Below, in pieces: positions 9,146 to 17,832 of a stretch of DNA of 64,000 bases (its first letter is position 1; every line of letters starts with the position of its first letter). The notes below the pieces were generated by a model, which worked only from the letters and a program-made list of their open reading frames with translations, did no database searches and had not been told where the DNA came from. Origin of the DNA: Palsa-744 sp036498265. Lineage in GTDB: Bacteria; Actinomycetota; Thermoleophilia; Solirubrobacterales; Solirubrobacteraceae. The position numbers were made by a program, and so were the translations under genes. Where the stretch lies: NCBI GenBank assembly GCA_036498265.1, contig DASYFT010000002.1, positions 1-64,000 on the forward strand, written 5' to 3'.

Positions 9146-9553
9146 TCACCCGGCGCCGGGCTGCTCGCCGTCGGGCCACTTTGCCGTGCCTGCCTCGCCG
9201 TCGCCGTCGGCCGGTCTCGGTCCACCCACCGCGATGACGTCCAGTCCCTCGGGCCCCGCCTCGAACGATCGCACGACCTCGGGCGCCACGCGAACCACGT
9301 CCCACTCCTCGATGTCGAGGACCTCGCCGTCGAGGAGCAGTCGACCCGAGCCCGCCACGACGACGTAGGCCTCCTCCTGCTCGCGGTGACTGTGGGCGAA
9401 CTTGCTGCGGACGTTCGGGCGATAGCGGAAGTGGCTGACGCCGAGATCGCGCGAGTCCAGGTGCTTGCGCGCGAAGCGCGCCTCCACCCCCGAGTCGGGA
9501 TCGCCCACCGAATCCTCGACGTCACGCAGGTTGACGGTGCTGAATCGGGACAT
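9146..9553 (-). CDS. cupin-domain protein
   Basis: 135 aa single cupin. Metal-ligand block SKFAHSHREQEEAYVVVAGSGRLLLDGE (His, His, Glu) and a second motif ending GPEGLDVIAVGG. Start fixed at 9553 by a strong Shine-Dalgarno (AAGGAGAG) about 6-8 nt upstream, one of the few clear ones here. Paralogue of the cupin at 1927-2307, with the same GPEGL-x-(I/V)-(L/I)-AVG strand. The acidic C-terminal tail (about 112-135) is probably disordered. Ligand unknown. Confidence 0.85.
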   Translation of the reverse strand: MSRFSTVNLRDVEDSVGDPDSGVEARFARKHLDSRDLGVSHFRYRPNVRSKFAHSHREQEEAYVVVAGSGRLLLDGEVLDIEEWDVVRVAPEVVRSFEAGPEGLDVIAVGGPRPADGDGEAGTAKWPDGEQPGAG

Positions 9554-9692
9554 CTCTCTCCTTTGCCGGTGGGGGGGCGCTGGTCTCTGACCATAGCTGC
9601 GCGCAGGTCGCGACGAGGGCTCGCGAGAGCGTCCAAGGCCCCCGCCACCCGGACGTGGATAGGCTCCTCTCTCCCCGAGCAAGGAGCGCCCG

Positions 9693-10484
9693 ATGAGCCC
9701 TGAGCAAGCCGCCGTGTCAACCGCCGACGCCGTGATCACCGAGCGAAGGGGCGGCGTCCTGCTGATCACGCTCAACCGGCCCGAGGTCCGCAACGCGGTC
9801 AACGCCGCGCTCGCGGCCGGCGTGGCCGGCGCGCTCGAGGAGCTCGACGGCGATGAGGGGCTCTCGGTGGGTGTGCTGACCGGCGCGGGCGGCTTCTTCA
9901 GCGCCGGCATGGACCTGGGCGCGTTCGTGAAGGGCGAGTCCGCCTGGTTCGGCGACCGCGGCTTCGCCGGCATCACCCAGCGGGCATCGCGCAAGCCTCT
10001 GATCGCGGCGGTCGAAGGGTTCGCGCTGGCGGGGGGCATGGAGATCGCCCTCGCCTGCGACCTGATCGTCGCGGCCCGCGGCGCCAGGATGGGCATCCCC
10101 GAGGTCAAGCGATCGCTCGTGGCCGCGGGTGGCGCGCTGCTTCGCATGCCGCGGCGCATGCCCTACCACGTCGTCATGGAGCTGGCGCTGACCGGCGATC
10201 CGCTGCCGGTCGAGCGCTTCCACGAGCTCGGCCTGGTGAACCGCATCGTCGAGCCCGGCGCCGCCGTCGAGGAGGCGTTCTCGCTGGCGGAGTCGCTCGC
10301 GACGAACGGTCCGCTCGCCCTGATCGCCACCAAGCGCATCCTCCAGGAGCAGTTCGACTGGTCGAGCAGCGAGATGTGGGACCGCCAGGGTGCGATCTCG
10401 GGCCCCGTTTTCGCCTCCGAGGACGCAAAGGAGGGGTCGGCCGCGTTCAAGGAGAAGCGCGACCCCGTATGGAAGGGACGCTAG
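9693..10484 (+). CDS. enoyl-CoA hydratase/isomerase family protein (crotonase fold)
   Basis: 263 aa. Crotonase core with the oxyanion-hole segments AGGFFSAGMDLGAF and AVEGFALAGGMEIALACDLIVAA, then GIPEVKRSLVAAGG, where the usual catalytic-Glu region falls. The C-terminal trimerisation helices end in KEGSAAFKEKRDPVWKGR, the common EGxxAFxEKRxPxWxG signature. Probably acts in beta-oxidation or a related CoA pathway; precise substrate unknown. AAGGAG lies about 8 nt before the ATG. Divergent from the cupin gene across 139 bp. Confidence 0.9.
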   Translation: MSPEQAAVSTADAVITERRGGVLLITLNRPEVRNAVNAALAAGVAGALEELDGDEGLSVGVLTGAGGFFSAGMDLGAFVKGESAWFGDRGFAGITQRASRKPLIAAVEGFALAGGMEIALACDLIVAARGARMGIPEVKRSLVAAGGALLRMPRRMPYHVVMELALTGDPLPVERFHELGLVNRIVEPGAAVEEAFSLAESLATNGPLALIATKRILQEQFDWSSSEMWDRQGAISGPVFASEDAKEGSAAFKEKRDPVWKGR

Positions 10485-10504
10485 GCGCGGGAGAGCGGCC
10501 GGCG

Positions 10505-10573
10505 CTAGTAGCCGCGGCGCTTGCGGCGCCGCTGGCGCCACACCATGAGGAAGCGCCGCCACAGGGCCGCCAT
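10505..10573 (-). CDS. 22-aa basic peptide ORF coupled to the dehydrogenase stop
   Basis: Short ORF whose ATG shares its first base with the TGA of the 2-oxoglutarate dehydrogenase gene (TGATG), the usual arrangement for termination-reinitiation. Encodes 22 residues beginning MAALWRRFLMVW and ending in RRRKRRGY, i.e. an amphipathic Trp/Arg N-terminus and a polybasic tail. A GGTGAG sits 5 nt before the ATG inside the upstream coding region. Below annotation length limits; could be chance, but the coupling and composition make it worth testing. Function unknown. Confidence 0.4.
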   Translation of the reverse strand: MAALWRRFLMVWRQRRRKRRGY

Positions 10574-13500
10574 CAGCGCTCACCCGGTGTCTTGCGGGGG
10601 TACTGCGAGATCGGCTGGCGCAGGTCGATGGCGGTGGTCACGATCCTGTTCTGTTCATCGACGTGGGCCGCCGGATAGCCCTCGCCGGGGCTCGCCCGCT
10701 CGGGCCGTCCGATGTAGCCGAAGTGCATGCCCTGGGGCATGATCTGCATCAGCCGGGGGAACATGTGGGCGCGCGCGCCCATGTTGCGCGGCTCCTCCTG
10801 CACCCACAGGACCTCGCGCAGCTTCGGGTAGCGGCCCATCAGCTCGAGTATCTGACCCTCGGGGAACGGGTAGAGCAGCTCGACGCGCGCCACGGCGAGG
10901 CCCACGTGGCTGGGACGCTCGGGGTGTCCCACGAGGTCGTAGTAGATCTTGCCGGTGCACAGCACGAGGCGCGTGACCTCGTCGTCCCGGACCCCCGGCT
11001 CCGCGAGCACCGGCTGGAAGCGCGTGTTCTCGGCCATGTCGGCGATGGTGCTCGTGGCCTGGGGCAGGCGCAGCAGCGACTTGGGCGTCATGACGATCAG
11101 CGGGCGCTGCTTGGCGATGCGCGCCTGCCGGCGCAGCAGGTGGAAGTACTGGGCCGGAGTGGTGGGGCTCGCCACCCGGATGTTGCCCTCGGCGGCCACC
11201 GTCAGGAACCGCTCCAGCCGTGCCGAGGAGTGCTCGGGGCCGGATCCCTCGTAGCCGTGCGGAAGCAGCAGCGTGAGCCGCGAGGTCTGGCCCCACTTGG
11301 CGAGACCGGACACAATGAACTGGTCGACGATCACCTGGGCTGAGTTCACGAAGTCCCCGAACTGCGCCTCCCACAGCACCAGCGTCTCCGGTGCCTCCTG
11401 GCTGTAGCCGTACTCGAAGCCCAGGCAGGCGAGCTCGGAGAGGGGGCTGTTGTGCAGCTCGAGGGGCGCAAGTGCGTCAGGCAGGCTCTGGATCGGGCAG
11501 ACGGTCTGGCCGGTCTTGGCGTCGTGCAGTACCAGGTGGCGCTGGCTGAAGGTGCCCCGCTCGGTGTCCTGCCCCGTCAGGCGCAGCGGCGTCCCCTCGG
11601 TGAGCAGCGAGGCGAACGCAAGCGCCTCCGCGTGCGCCCAGTCGATCGTGCCCTTGCCCGGCTCCTGGCCGGCGAGCGCCTCGTGCCTGCGCTGGAGCTG
11701 TTTGACGAGCTTCGGGTGGACCGTGAAGCCCTCGGGAACCCGCAGCAGCTGCTCCCCCAGCTCGCGCAGCCGTGCGGCCGGGACGGCGGTGTCGACCTCC
11801 GGGCTCGGCGAGCGGTCGAGCTGGTACTCGCCGGTCGTGTGCTCCTCGGTGTCGTGCTCGGCGGCGGCGGCGATCTTCGTCTTCAGACGCTGGTGCAGGA
11901 GCGTGAGCTCGTCCCACACCTCCTGTGCCTGATGGTCGACCTCCTCCTTGCTGACCACGCCCTCCTCCAGAAGGCGATCGGCCCACAGCTCGGCCACACG
12001 CTTCTTGCTCTTGATCTTGGCGTACATCTCTGGCTGCGTGTAGGCCGGCTCGTCGGACTCGTTGTGCCCGAAGCGGCGATAGCCGATCAGGTCGATCAGG
12101 ACGTCGTGACCGAACTCCTGCCGGAAGGCGAAGGCCAGCCTCACCGCGCTCATGCAGGCGGGGACGTCGTCGGCGTTCACGTGGATGATCGGCACGTCGA
12201 AGCCCTTCGCCAGATCGGATGCCCAGCGCGTCGAGCGGGCGTCGTCGGGGTCGGTCGTGAAGCCGATCTGGTTGTTGGTGATCAGATGGATCGTCCCGCC
12301 GACCTTGTATCCGTCCAGGGCCTGCAGGTTGAGCGTCTCCGAGACAACCCCCTGGGCCGGGAACGAGGCGTCGCCGTGGATCACGATCGGGACCGCGGCG
12401 TTGGTGTCCTGGTGGGCGTGCGGCCCCTGACGCGAGGTCTGCGCCGCCCGCGTGGCGCCCTCCACCACAGGTGAGACGTACTCGAGATGACTCGGGTTCG
12501 ACTCGAGGTTCACACGGATCGCCTCGCCGTTCGGCAGCTTGAACAGCCCCTGGGTGCCGTGGTGGTACTTGACGTCGCCGGTGCCGCCCTGGGGGATCGT
12601 GGTGACCGCCTCGAGCGTAGAGGCGCCCTCGAACTCGCCGAAGATCGTGTCGTAGGGGCGCCCGAGGTTGTGGGCGAGCACGTTCAGGCGGCCGCGGTGG
12701 GCCATGCCGATGACGACCTCCTGGCCGCCGTAGGCGGCCGACAGCTCGATCAACTCGTCGAGCATCGGCACCGTCATGTCGAGCCCCTCGATCGAGAACT
12801 GGTGCTGCCCGAGGTAGGCCTTGTGCATGAACCGCTCCAGCGCGTCGACCGTCACCAGACGGCGCAGCAGCTTGAGCCGCTCCTCGCTCGTCAGCGGGGT
12901 GCGGAACGCGCCCGACTCGATGTGCTCGCGCAGCCACACGCGCTGCCGGTGGGAGGCGATGTGCTCGATCTCATAGGCGATCGTTCCGCAGTAGGTCTCG
13001 AGCAGATGAGGCAGCGCGTCTGCAAGCGTCGCCCCGGGCACGTACATCTGGAAGATCTTCGCCGGGAGCTTCGCCTGGATCTCCGGCGTGAGCCCCATTG
13101 CCACGGGATCGAGCCCGGGGTCGCCCTCGGGCTCTGAGCCGAGCGGGTCGAGGCGCGCGGCGAGGTGGCCGTGGCTTCGCACGCGCCCGACCAGCCGTGC
13201 GGCCGCCTGGACCGCTTGGAGCAGCTCCTCGTCGAGCGGCCCGGGGGCCGCGGCAGGCGGCGCCGGGGCCGCAGCCGGCGCCGGCTGCGGCGCCGGGGCG
13301 ATGCCCAGCGACGCGAAGACGCCGTCGTAGAAGCCGCGCTCGCCCTGAAGGTATTCCTCGATTCGCGCCAGGAAGCGACCGGACTCGGCGCCCTGGATGA
13401 TCCGGTGGTCGTAGGTCGAGGTCATCGTCACGACCTTCTCGGCGCCGATCGTCTCGCCGACGCTCCCGAGGCCGACGGGGTACCCGATCGAGCCCGTGGC

Positions 13501-15036
13501 CACGATCGTCCCCTGACCGGTCATCAGGCGGGGGACCGAGGCGACGGTGCCGATGCCACCGGGGTTGGTGAGGCTGATGTTCGCGCCGACGAGGTCGTCG
13601 GCGGTCAGCGTGTTCGTCCGCGCCTTGTCCACGATCGCGTCGTAGGCCTCGAGGAAGCGGTCGAACGGCATCCGGCCGGCGTCCCGGATCACCGGCACCA
13701 TCAACGTGCGCGACCCGTCCTTCTTCTCGACGTCCACCGCCAGGCCGAGGTTCACCTGCCCGTCCTGCACCCTGTGCGGCTTGCCGTCGATCTCGATGAA
13801 GTGATGGCTCATGACAGGCATGTCTTCAGCCGCACGCGCGATCGCGTATGCGATCAGATGGGTGAACGAGACCTTCCGCCCGGCGGCCTTGAGCTCTCGC
13901 CTGCGGGCGTCCAGCGCGGTGACCGTCAGCGTGCGGAAGCTCGTGGCAGTCGGTATCGACCGCGACTGGTCCATGTAGCGGGCAAGGGCGGCCGCACCGC
14001 CGCGCATGGGCTGTGCGCCGGCCGGCGCCGCCGTGGCCGCGCTGCCGTTGGTCGCCGGCTCCGCTCTGGCGCCCGCACCGTCACCGGCGGCCGAGAGAAC
14101 GTCCGACTTCGTGATCCTCCCGGCCGGGCCGCTGCCCGACACCTGCGCGAGATCCACGCCCTCGACCGCCGCGGCGCGCGCCGCGACGGGGGATGCCCTT
14201 GTGCCGTCCGGCGTGCTCGCCGACACGGAGGGCCTCGGCTCCTCGCCGGCGCTCCGTTCGCCGGCCGCGGCGGCTTGGCGCTCCCCGGTGCCGGCCGCAG
14301 CCCCGCTTGCCGCGTCGCCGCGGACAGCGATGCGGGCGATCACCTGACCGACTGTCACCGTATCGCCCTCGGCGACGAGGATCTCGCACACCGTGCCCGT
14401 CGCCGGAGAGGGAAGCTCGAGGTCCACCTTGTCGGTGGAGATCTCGACGATCGTCTCGTCGAGCTGGATCTCGTCCCCGATCTTCACCCGCCATTCGAGG
14501 ATCGTCCCCTCGCTGACCGACTCGCCGGCGGCGGGCGTGAGCACGTCCACGCTCTGAAGCGCCGAGGCGCCCGCCGGCGAGGCTGCCGGAGCGGCCGGCG
14601 GGCCGGCATCCAGCGGAGCAGGGGGTGAGGCCGGCGAAGCCGCGGGCGTGCCGGAATCCGCGGGAGCGGGCGGCCGGGCATCCTGTCCTGTTGCGCCCCG
14701 CTCCTCGACCGCGGCGCTGCCGTTGGCCGGCGCACCGCCGTCCGCCTTCTTGGCCGCGCCGTTTCCCCGATCATCGCCGACGGAGATGCGGGCGATCACC
14801 TGCCCGACCGTGACCGTATCGCCCTCGGCGACGAGGATCTCGCTGACCGTGCCGGTCGCCGGAGAGGGAAGCTCGACGTCGACCTTGTCGGTTGAGATCT
14901 CGACGATCGTCTCATCGAGCGCGATCGCGTCCCCGACCTTGACACGCCATTCGAGGATTGTTCCCTCGCTGACAGACTCACCCGCGGCAGGAGTCACGAC
15001 GTCTACCGTCTGCTGAGCCGTGGTGCCCGTTGCCAT
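10573..15036 (-). CDS. kgd: multifunctional 2-oxoglutarate dehydrogenase E2-E1 fusion with two lipoyl domains
   Basis: 1487 aa, an unusually complete one-chain E2o-E1o. Order: lipoyl domain 1 (about 9-86, lipoyl Lys K51 in ISTDKVDVE); Ala/Pro linker; lipoyl domain 2 (about 161-238, K203 in ISTDKVDLE); linker; peripheral-subunit-binding domain (about 279-316, SPVAARAAA ... GRITKSDVL); succinyltransferase core (about 345-570, catalytic TYDHRIIQGAESG, H544); thiamine-diphosphate E1 (about 600-1487, with MAHRGRLNVL, HGDASFPAQGVVSETLNL and GYRRFGHNE). Mycobacterial KGD, as known, lacks lipoyl domains. Converts 2-oxoglutarate to succinyl-CoA with a separate E3. TAGAGT lies 9 nt upstream of the ATG. 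Confidence 0.95.
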   Translation of the reverse strand: MATGTTAQQTVDVVTPAAGESVSEGTILEWRVKVGDAIALDETIVEISTDKVDVELPSPATGTVSEILVAEGDTVTVGQVIARISVGDDRGNGAAKKADGGAPANGSAAVEERGATGQDARPPAPADSGTPAASPASPPAPLDAGPPAAPAASPAGASALQSVDVLTPAAGESVSEGTILEWRVKIGDEIQLDETIVEISTDKVDLELPSPATGTVCEILVAEGDTVTVGQVIARIAVRGDAASGAAAGTGERQAAAAGERSAGEEPRPSVSASTPDGTRASPVAARAAAVEGVDLAQVSGSGPAGRITKSDVLSAAGDGAGARAEPATNGSAATAAPAGAQPMRGGAAALARYMDQSRSIPTATSFRTLTVTALDARRRELKAAGRKVSFTHLIAYAIARAAEDMPVMSHHFIEIDGKPHRVQDGQVNLGLAVDVEKKDGSRTLMVPVIRDAGRMPFDRFLEAYDAIVDKARTNTLTADDLVGANISLTNPGGIGTVASVPRLMTGQGTIVATGSIGYPVGLGSVGETIGAEKVVTMTSTYDHRIIQGAESGRFLARIEEYLQGERGFYDGVFASLGIAPAPQPAPAAAPAPPAAAPGPLDEELLQAVQAAARLVGRVRSHGHLAARLDPLGSEPEGDPGLDPVAMGLTPEIQAKLPAKIFQMYVPGATLADALPHLLETYCGTIAYEIEHIASHRQRVWLREHIESGAFRTPLTSEERLKLLRRLVTVDALERFMHKAYLGQHQFSIEGLDMTVPMLDELIELSAAYGGQEVVIGMAHRGRLNVLAHNLGRPYDTIFGEFEGASTLEAVTTIPQGGTGDVKYHHGTQGLFKLPNGEAIRVNLESNPSHLEYVSPVVEGATRAAQTSRQGPHAHQDTNAAVPIVIHGDASFPAQGVVSETLNLQALDGYKVGGTIHLITNNQIGFTTDPDDARSTRWASDLAKGFDVPIIHVNADDVPACMSAVRLAFAFRQEFGHDVLIDLIGYRRFGHNESDEPAYTQPEMYAKIKSKKRVAELWADRLLEEGVVSKEEVDHQAQEVWDELTLLHQRLKTKIAAAAEHDTEEHTTGEYQLDRSPSPEVDTAVPAARLRELGEQLLRVPEGFTVHPKLVKQLQRRHEALAGQEPGKGTIDWAHAEALAFASLLTEGTPLRLTGQDTERGTFSQRHLVLHDAKTGQTVCPIQSLPDALAPLELHNSPLSELACLGFEYGYSQEAPETLVLWEAQFGDFVNSAQVIVDQFIVSGLAKWGQTSRLTLLLPHGYEGSGPEHSSARLERFLTVAAEGNIRVASPTTPAQYFHLLRRQARIAKQRPLIVMTPKSLLRLPQATSTIADMAENTRFQPVLAEPGVRDDEVTRLVLCTGKIYYDLVGHPERPSHVGLAVARVELLYPFPEGQILELMGRYPKLREVLWVQEEPRNMGARAHMFPRLMQIMPQGMHFGYIGRPERASPGEGYPAAHVDEQNRIVTTAIDLRQPISQYPRKTPGER
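14330..14554 (-). repeat. direct repeat copy B: second lipoyl domain
   Basis: About 225 bp encoding lipoyl domain 2 of the dehydrogenase. Nearly the same base for base as 14786-15010, with offset 456 bp (152 codons). Synonymous positions are also mostly shared, which points to recent duplication or gene conversion. Confidence 0.8.
14786..15010 (-). repeat. direct repeat copy A: first lipoyl domain
   Basis: Partner of the repeat at 14330-14554. Differences are scattered single bases; the lipoyl-lysine segment ISTDKVD is identical in both copies. Confidence 0.8.
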
Positions 15037-15045
15037 CGGTTCACC

Positions 15046-15051
15046 ACTCTA
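15046..15051 (-). promoter_or_regulatory. -10 hexamer TAGAGT for the E2-E1 gene
   Basis: Minus-strand TAGAGT ends 9 nt before the ATG at 15036; no ribosome-binding site is obvious in the gap. Confidence 0.42.
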
Positions 15052-15141
15052 GCGCGGCGGCTGGCCCGACGAGCAGGCCGCACGCCGGTTTTCACCCTTG
15101 TACACGGGGATTTCCGCCGTTCGGGAGGCGGCGCGGCGGTC

Positions 15142-15510
15142 CTATGAGGGAGCGGCGCGTGCGTGGCCGCGCTGCTCGCGGATGAACTCGTAGCTCCCGA
15201 AGAACGGGCCGATCCCGCCGAGCACTGCGACGGCCACCGCCAGGCGCAGGGGGACCACCCGGAGCCGCGCCGCGGCGATGCAGGCCACCGACATGAATAT
15301 CCACAGCAGCCCGTGGGAGAGGCCGAGGACGAACGTCAGCGGCTCGGGTTTGCCGGCGGCGAACGCGCACACCAGCAGCGCGACGTACACGCACGAATGG
15401 GTGAACGAGATCCACTTCAGCCGCCTGAACGACAGCGGTCCGGCCGACGGCCGCAGCGTTCCCGCCGCGGGCCGCAGCCGTGCCGTCGCCGGCTGCAGCC
15501 GCTCGCTCAC
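15142..15510 (-). CDS. DUF3817 integral membrane protein
   Basis: 122 aa from the GTG at 15510, which overlaps the NUDIX stop by 4 nt (GTGA). Three hydrophobic segments (about 37-53, 61-83, 89-106) and the DUF3817 signature KPEPLTFVLGLSHGLLWIFM. The hydrophilic 28-residue N-terminus (SERLQPATARLRPAAG) varies in the family. Function of the family is unknown. A longer in-frame start at 15588 would lie inside the NUDIX gene and is less likely. Confidence 0.85.
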   Translation of the reverse strand: MSERLQPATARLRPAAGTLRPSAGPLSFRRLKWISFTHSCVYVALLVCAFAAGKPEPLTFVLGLSHGLLWIFMSVACIAAARLRVVPLRLAVAVAVLGGIGPFFGSYEFIREQRGHARAAPS

Positions 15511-16184
15511 TCCGACAGCCAGCGCGCCATTCGCGGCAGGATCTCCCCCGCCTCGGGTGGCCACTCGTCGATCTCGCGCGGCCACCACGCGAAGGCATCG
15601 TGCTCATCGTCGGGCCGCACCGCGTCCTCGGCTCCCTCGGCGAGCCACGCCTGGCCGACGAACATCACGAGCTGGTGGGGTAGCCGAAGGAGGGCCTCGC
15701 CGCGCACGCGCTCGGGCTCGACAGCCCACTCCTCCCTGAGCTCGCGCACGAGTGTGTGGGCCGGGTTCTCGCCCAGGTCGACCGCTCCGCCGGCACCGAG
15801 GGCCCAGCGTCCGGCCCAGGAGGACACCCACGGAGCGCGCCGCCCGGCCAGCCAGCGGCCGTCTGAGGACCGCGTCACGCACAGGGCGGCCATGCTGTGA
15901 GACGCATCGCCTGCGACGAGACGCAGCGCCCAGCGAAGCGGCTGCAGCTCGATCGCTATCCCCTGAGGATCCTCGCAGTAGCCCACAAGGCGGGCGGCGA
16001 CGCCGTCGTGGCTCGGCGAGCCCCGGTCCTGCAGGCCCTTGATCGCCGCGTCGGCGGCCGCGCTCTTGGCGGCGGTGGGCTCGAACTGCTCCTGGTGCCA
16101 GCGCGCCGTCACCTGCTCGAGCGCCCACGGCCCGCGCGCGAGGATCTCAGGCGGCTGGGTGGCCGGCTCCGGTTGAGCGGACAT
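15507..16184 (-). CDS. NUDIX hydrolase
   Basis: 225 aa. Perfect Nudix box GAVDLGENPAHTLVRELREE (G-x5-E-x7-REUxEExxU), so a Mg-dependent hydrolase of a nucleoside-diphosphate-linked substrate. The N-terminal half (about 1-95) is an added domain with no motif I recognise; it contains ILARGPWALEQVTARWHQEQF and could set substrate choice. The C-terminus carries WWPREIDEWPPEAGEILPRMARWL. TAGCCT ends 8 nt before the ATG. First gene of a two-gene unit with the DUF3817 gene; divergent from the FAD oxidase. Confidence 0.9.
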   Translation of the reverse strand: MSAQPEPATQPPEILARGPWALEQVTARWHQEQFEPTAAKSAAADAAIKGLQDRGSPSHDGVAARLVGYCEDPQGIAIELQPLRWALRLVAGDASHSMAALCVTRSSDGRWLAGRRAPWVSSWAGRWALGAGGAVDLGENPAHTLVRELREEWAVEPERVRGEALLRLPHQLVMFVGQAWLAEGAEDAVRPDDEHDAFAWWPREIDEWPPEAGEILPRMARWLSE

Positions 16185-16192
16185 CGAGAGGA

Positions 16193-16198
16193 AGGCTA
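16193..16198 (-). promoter_or_regulatory. -10 hexamer TAGCCT for the NUDIX gene
   Basis: Minus-strand TAGCCT, 8 nt before the ATG at 16184; sits back to back with the divergent hexamer at 16227. Confidence 0.48.
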
Positions 16199-16226
16199 GT
16201 CAATGTCCGCACCGCGCCGGTCCGCA

Positions 16227-16232
16227 TAGACT
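16227..16232 (+). promoter_or_regulatory. -10 hexamer TAGACT for the FAD oxidase gene
   Basis: TAGACT ends 7 nt before the GTG at 16240. Confidence 0.45.
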
Positions 16233-16239
16233 CGCGGCG

Positions 16240-17832
16240 GTGATCGCCCGCCGGCGCAAGCACTGGGGATGGGGGTTCGAGGATCAGCAGCCCTCGCCCA
16301 GCGAGGCACTCGCCTCGGCCGCAGCGCTCGCCCCCCACCTCGAGATGACCATCGGGGACCTCGAGGACCCAGTGGCGCTGGACGCACTCGAGCTTCCCCC
16401 GCCGCGCATCGCGCCGCCGTCCTCGCTTGCGGAGATCTGCTCCGACGGCGTGCACGCGCGCGCCTCCCACGCGCTCGGCAAGTCCTACGTGGACGTCGTC
16501 AGGGGATTCCGAGGGCAGTTCGAGGACGCGCCCGACTTCGTCGCCCGGCCCCGCGAGGAGCGCGACGTCGAGCGGCTGCTGGAGTGGTGCGCGCAGCGGC
16601 ACGTCGCCGCGATCCCCTACGGTGGCGGCACCTCGGTGGTCGGGGGAGTCACGCCGCGTGTCGCCTCGGACTACAACGGCGCCATATCGATCGACCTCGC
16701 CGAGCTCTGCCGTGTGGTGGAGGTCGACGCCGTCTCGCGTGCCGCTCTCATCGAGGCGGGGGCGAGCGGCCCAGGGCTCGAGGCGCAGCTCGGAGAGCGG
16801 GGGCTGACGTTGCGCCACTTCCCGCAGTCGTTCGAGCTCTCGACGCTGGGCGGCTGGATCGCGACCCGCGCAGCGGGGCACTTCGCGACGCTGTGGACAC
16901 ACATCGAGGACTTCGTCGAGTCCGTGCGCGCGATCACGCCCGCCGGGGTCTGGGAGTCTCGGCGCCTTCCCGGATCCGGGGCGGGGGTCAGCCCCGACCG
17001 GATGCTCGCCGGCTCGGAGGGCACCCTCGGCGTCATCACGCGGGCGTGGGTCCGCGTGCAGCCCCGTCCCACGCACCGGAGCTCCCAGGGAGTGCGCTTC
17101 CCCAGCTTCCTCGCGGGGGCGGAGTGCGTGCGCGCGATCTCGCAGTCAGGGCTCCACCCGTCGAACTGCCGTCTGCTCGACGCCGGCGAGGCCCGGCTGA
17201 CGATGGCGGGGGACGGCTCGCATGCCCTGCTGGTGCTGGGTTTCGAGTCGACGGACCACCCCGTCGACGCCGCAATGACTCGCGCGCTCGCGCTCTGCTC
17301 AGAGCACGGCGGCGAGCTCTCCCAGCGTGGCGGGCGCGCCGGCGACGCGGTCAGCTCGTGGCGGGAGGCGTTCCTCGGCGCCCCCTACCTGCGGGACCTG
17401 CTCGTGGCGATCGGGGTGCTGAGCGAGACCTTCGAGACCGCTATCACCTGGGAGCGATTGCCCGCCTTCCACGAGCAGGTGGTGGCCGCCGCGCAGGAGG
17501 CGGTTCGCGAGGCATGCGGCGAGGGCGGCCGGGTCCACTGCCGTTTCACACACGTCTATCCGGACGGCCCGGCGCCCTACTTCACCATCCTCGCCCCGGC
17601 GCGCCGGGGCGAGGAGATCGAGCAGTGGGAGTCGATCAAGCGCGCCGTCTCCGACGCGATCATCGCGGAGGGGGGGACGATCACCCACCACCACGCCATC
17701 GGGCGCGACCACCGGCCGTGGTACGACGTCCAGCGCCCGGAGCCGTTCGCAGCCGCGCTGCGCGGCGCCAAGGAGGCGGTCGACCCGGCCGGGATCATGA
17801 ACCCCGGCGTGCTGATCGATCCGGAGCGATGA
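16240..17832 (+). CDS. FAD-binding oxidase, alkyl-dihydroxyacetonephosphate-synthase-like
   Basis: 530 aa, GTG start. N-terminal RRKHWGWGFED is the AGPS-family opening. The PCMH FAD domain spans about 95-280, with the pyrophosphate loop PYGGGTSVVGGV and SEGTLGVITRAWVRVQP. The cap domain ends in ITHHHAIGRDHRPWY, the AGPS active-site His cluster, then a C-terminal GIMNPGVL. In eukaryotes this family makes ether lipids; bacterial members are also annotated as FAD-linked oxidases (GlcD-like), so ether-lipid synthesis is possible but unproven. Stop overlaps the ATG of the next gene (ATGA). Confidence 0.88.
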   Translation: MIARRRKHWGWGFEDQQPSPSEALASAAALAPHLEMTIGDLEDPVALDALELPPPRIAPPSSLAEICSDGVHARASHALGKSYVDVVRGFRGQFEDAPDFVARPREERDVERLLEWCAQRHVAAIPYGGGTSVVGGVTPRVASDYNGAISIDLAELCRVVEVDAVSRAALIEAGASGPGLEAQLGERGLTLRHFPQSFELSTLGGWIATRAAGHFATLWTHIEDFVESVRAITPAGVWESRRLPGSGAGVSPDRMLAGSEGTLGVITRAWVRVQPRPTHRSSQGVRFPSFLAGAECVRAISQSGLHPSNCRLLDAGEARLTMAGDGSHALLVLGFESTDHPVDAAMTRALALCSEHGGELSQRGGRAGDAVSSWREAFLGAPYLRDLLVAIGVLSETFETAITWERLPAFHEQVVAAAQEAVREACGEGGRVHCRFTHVYPDGPAPYFTILAPARRGEEIEQWESIKRAVSDAIIAEGGTITHHHAIGRDHRPWYDVQRPEPFAAALRGAKEAVDPAGIMNPGVLIDPER

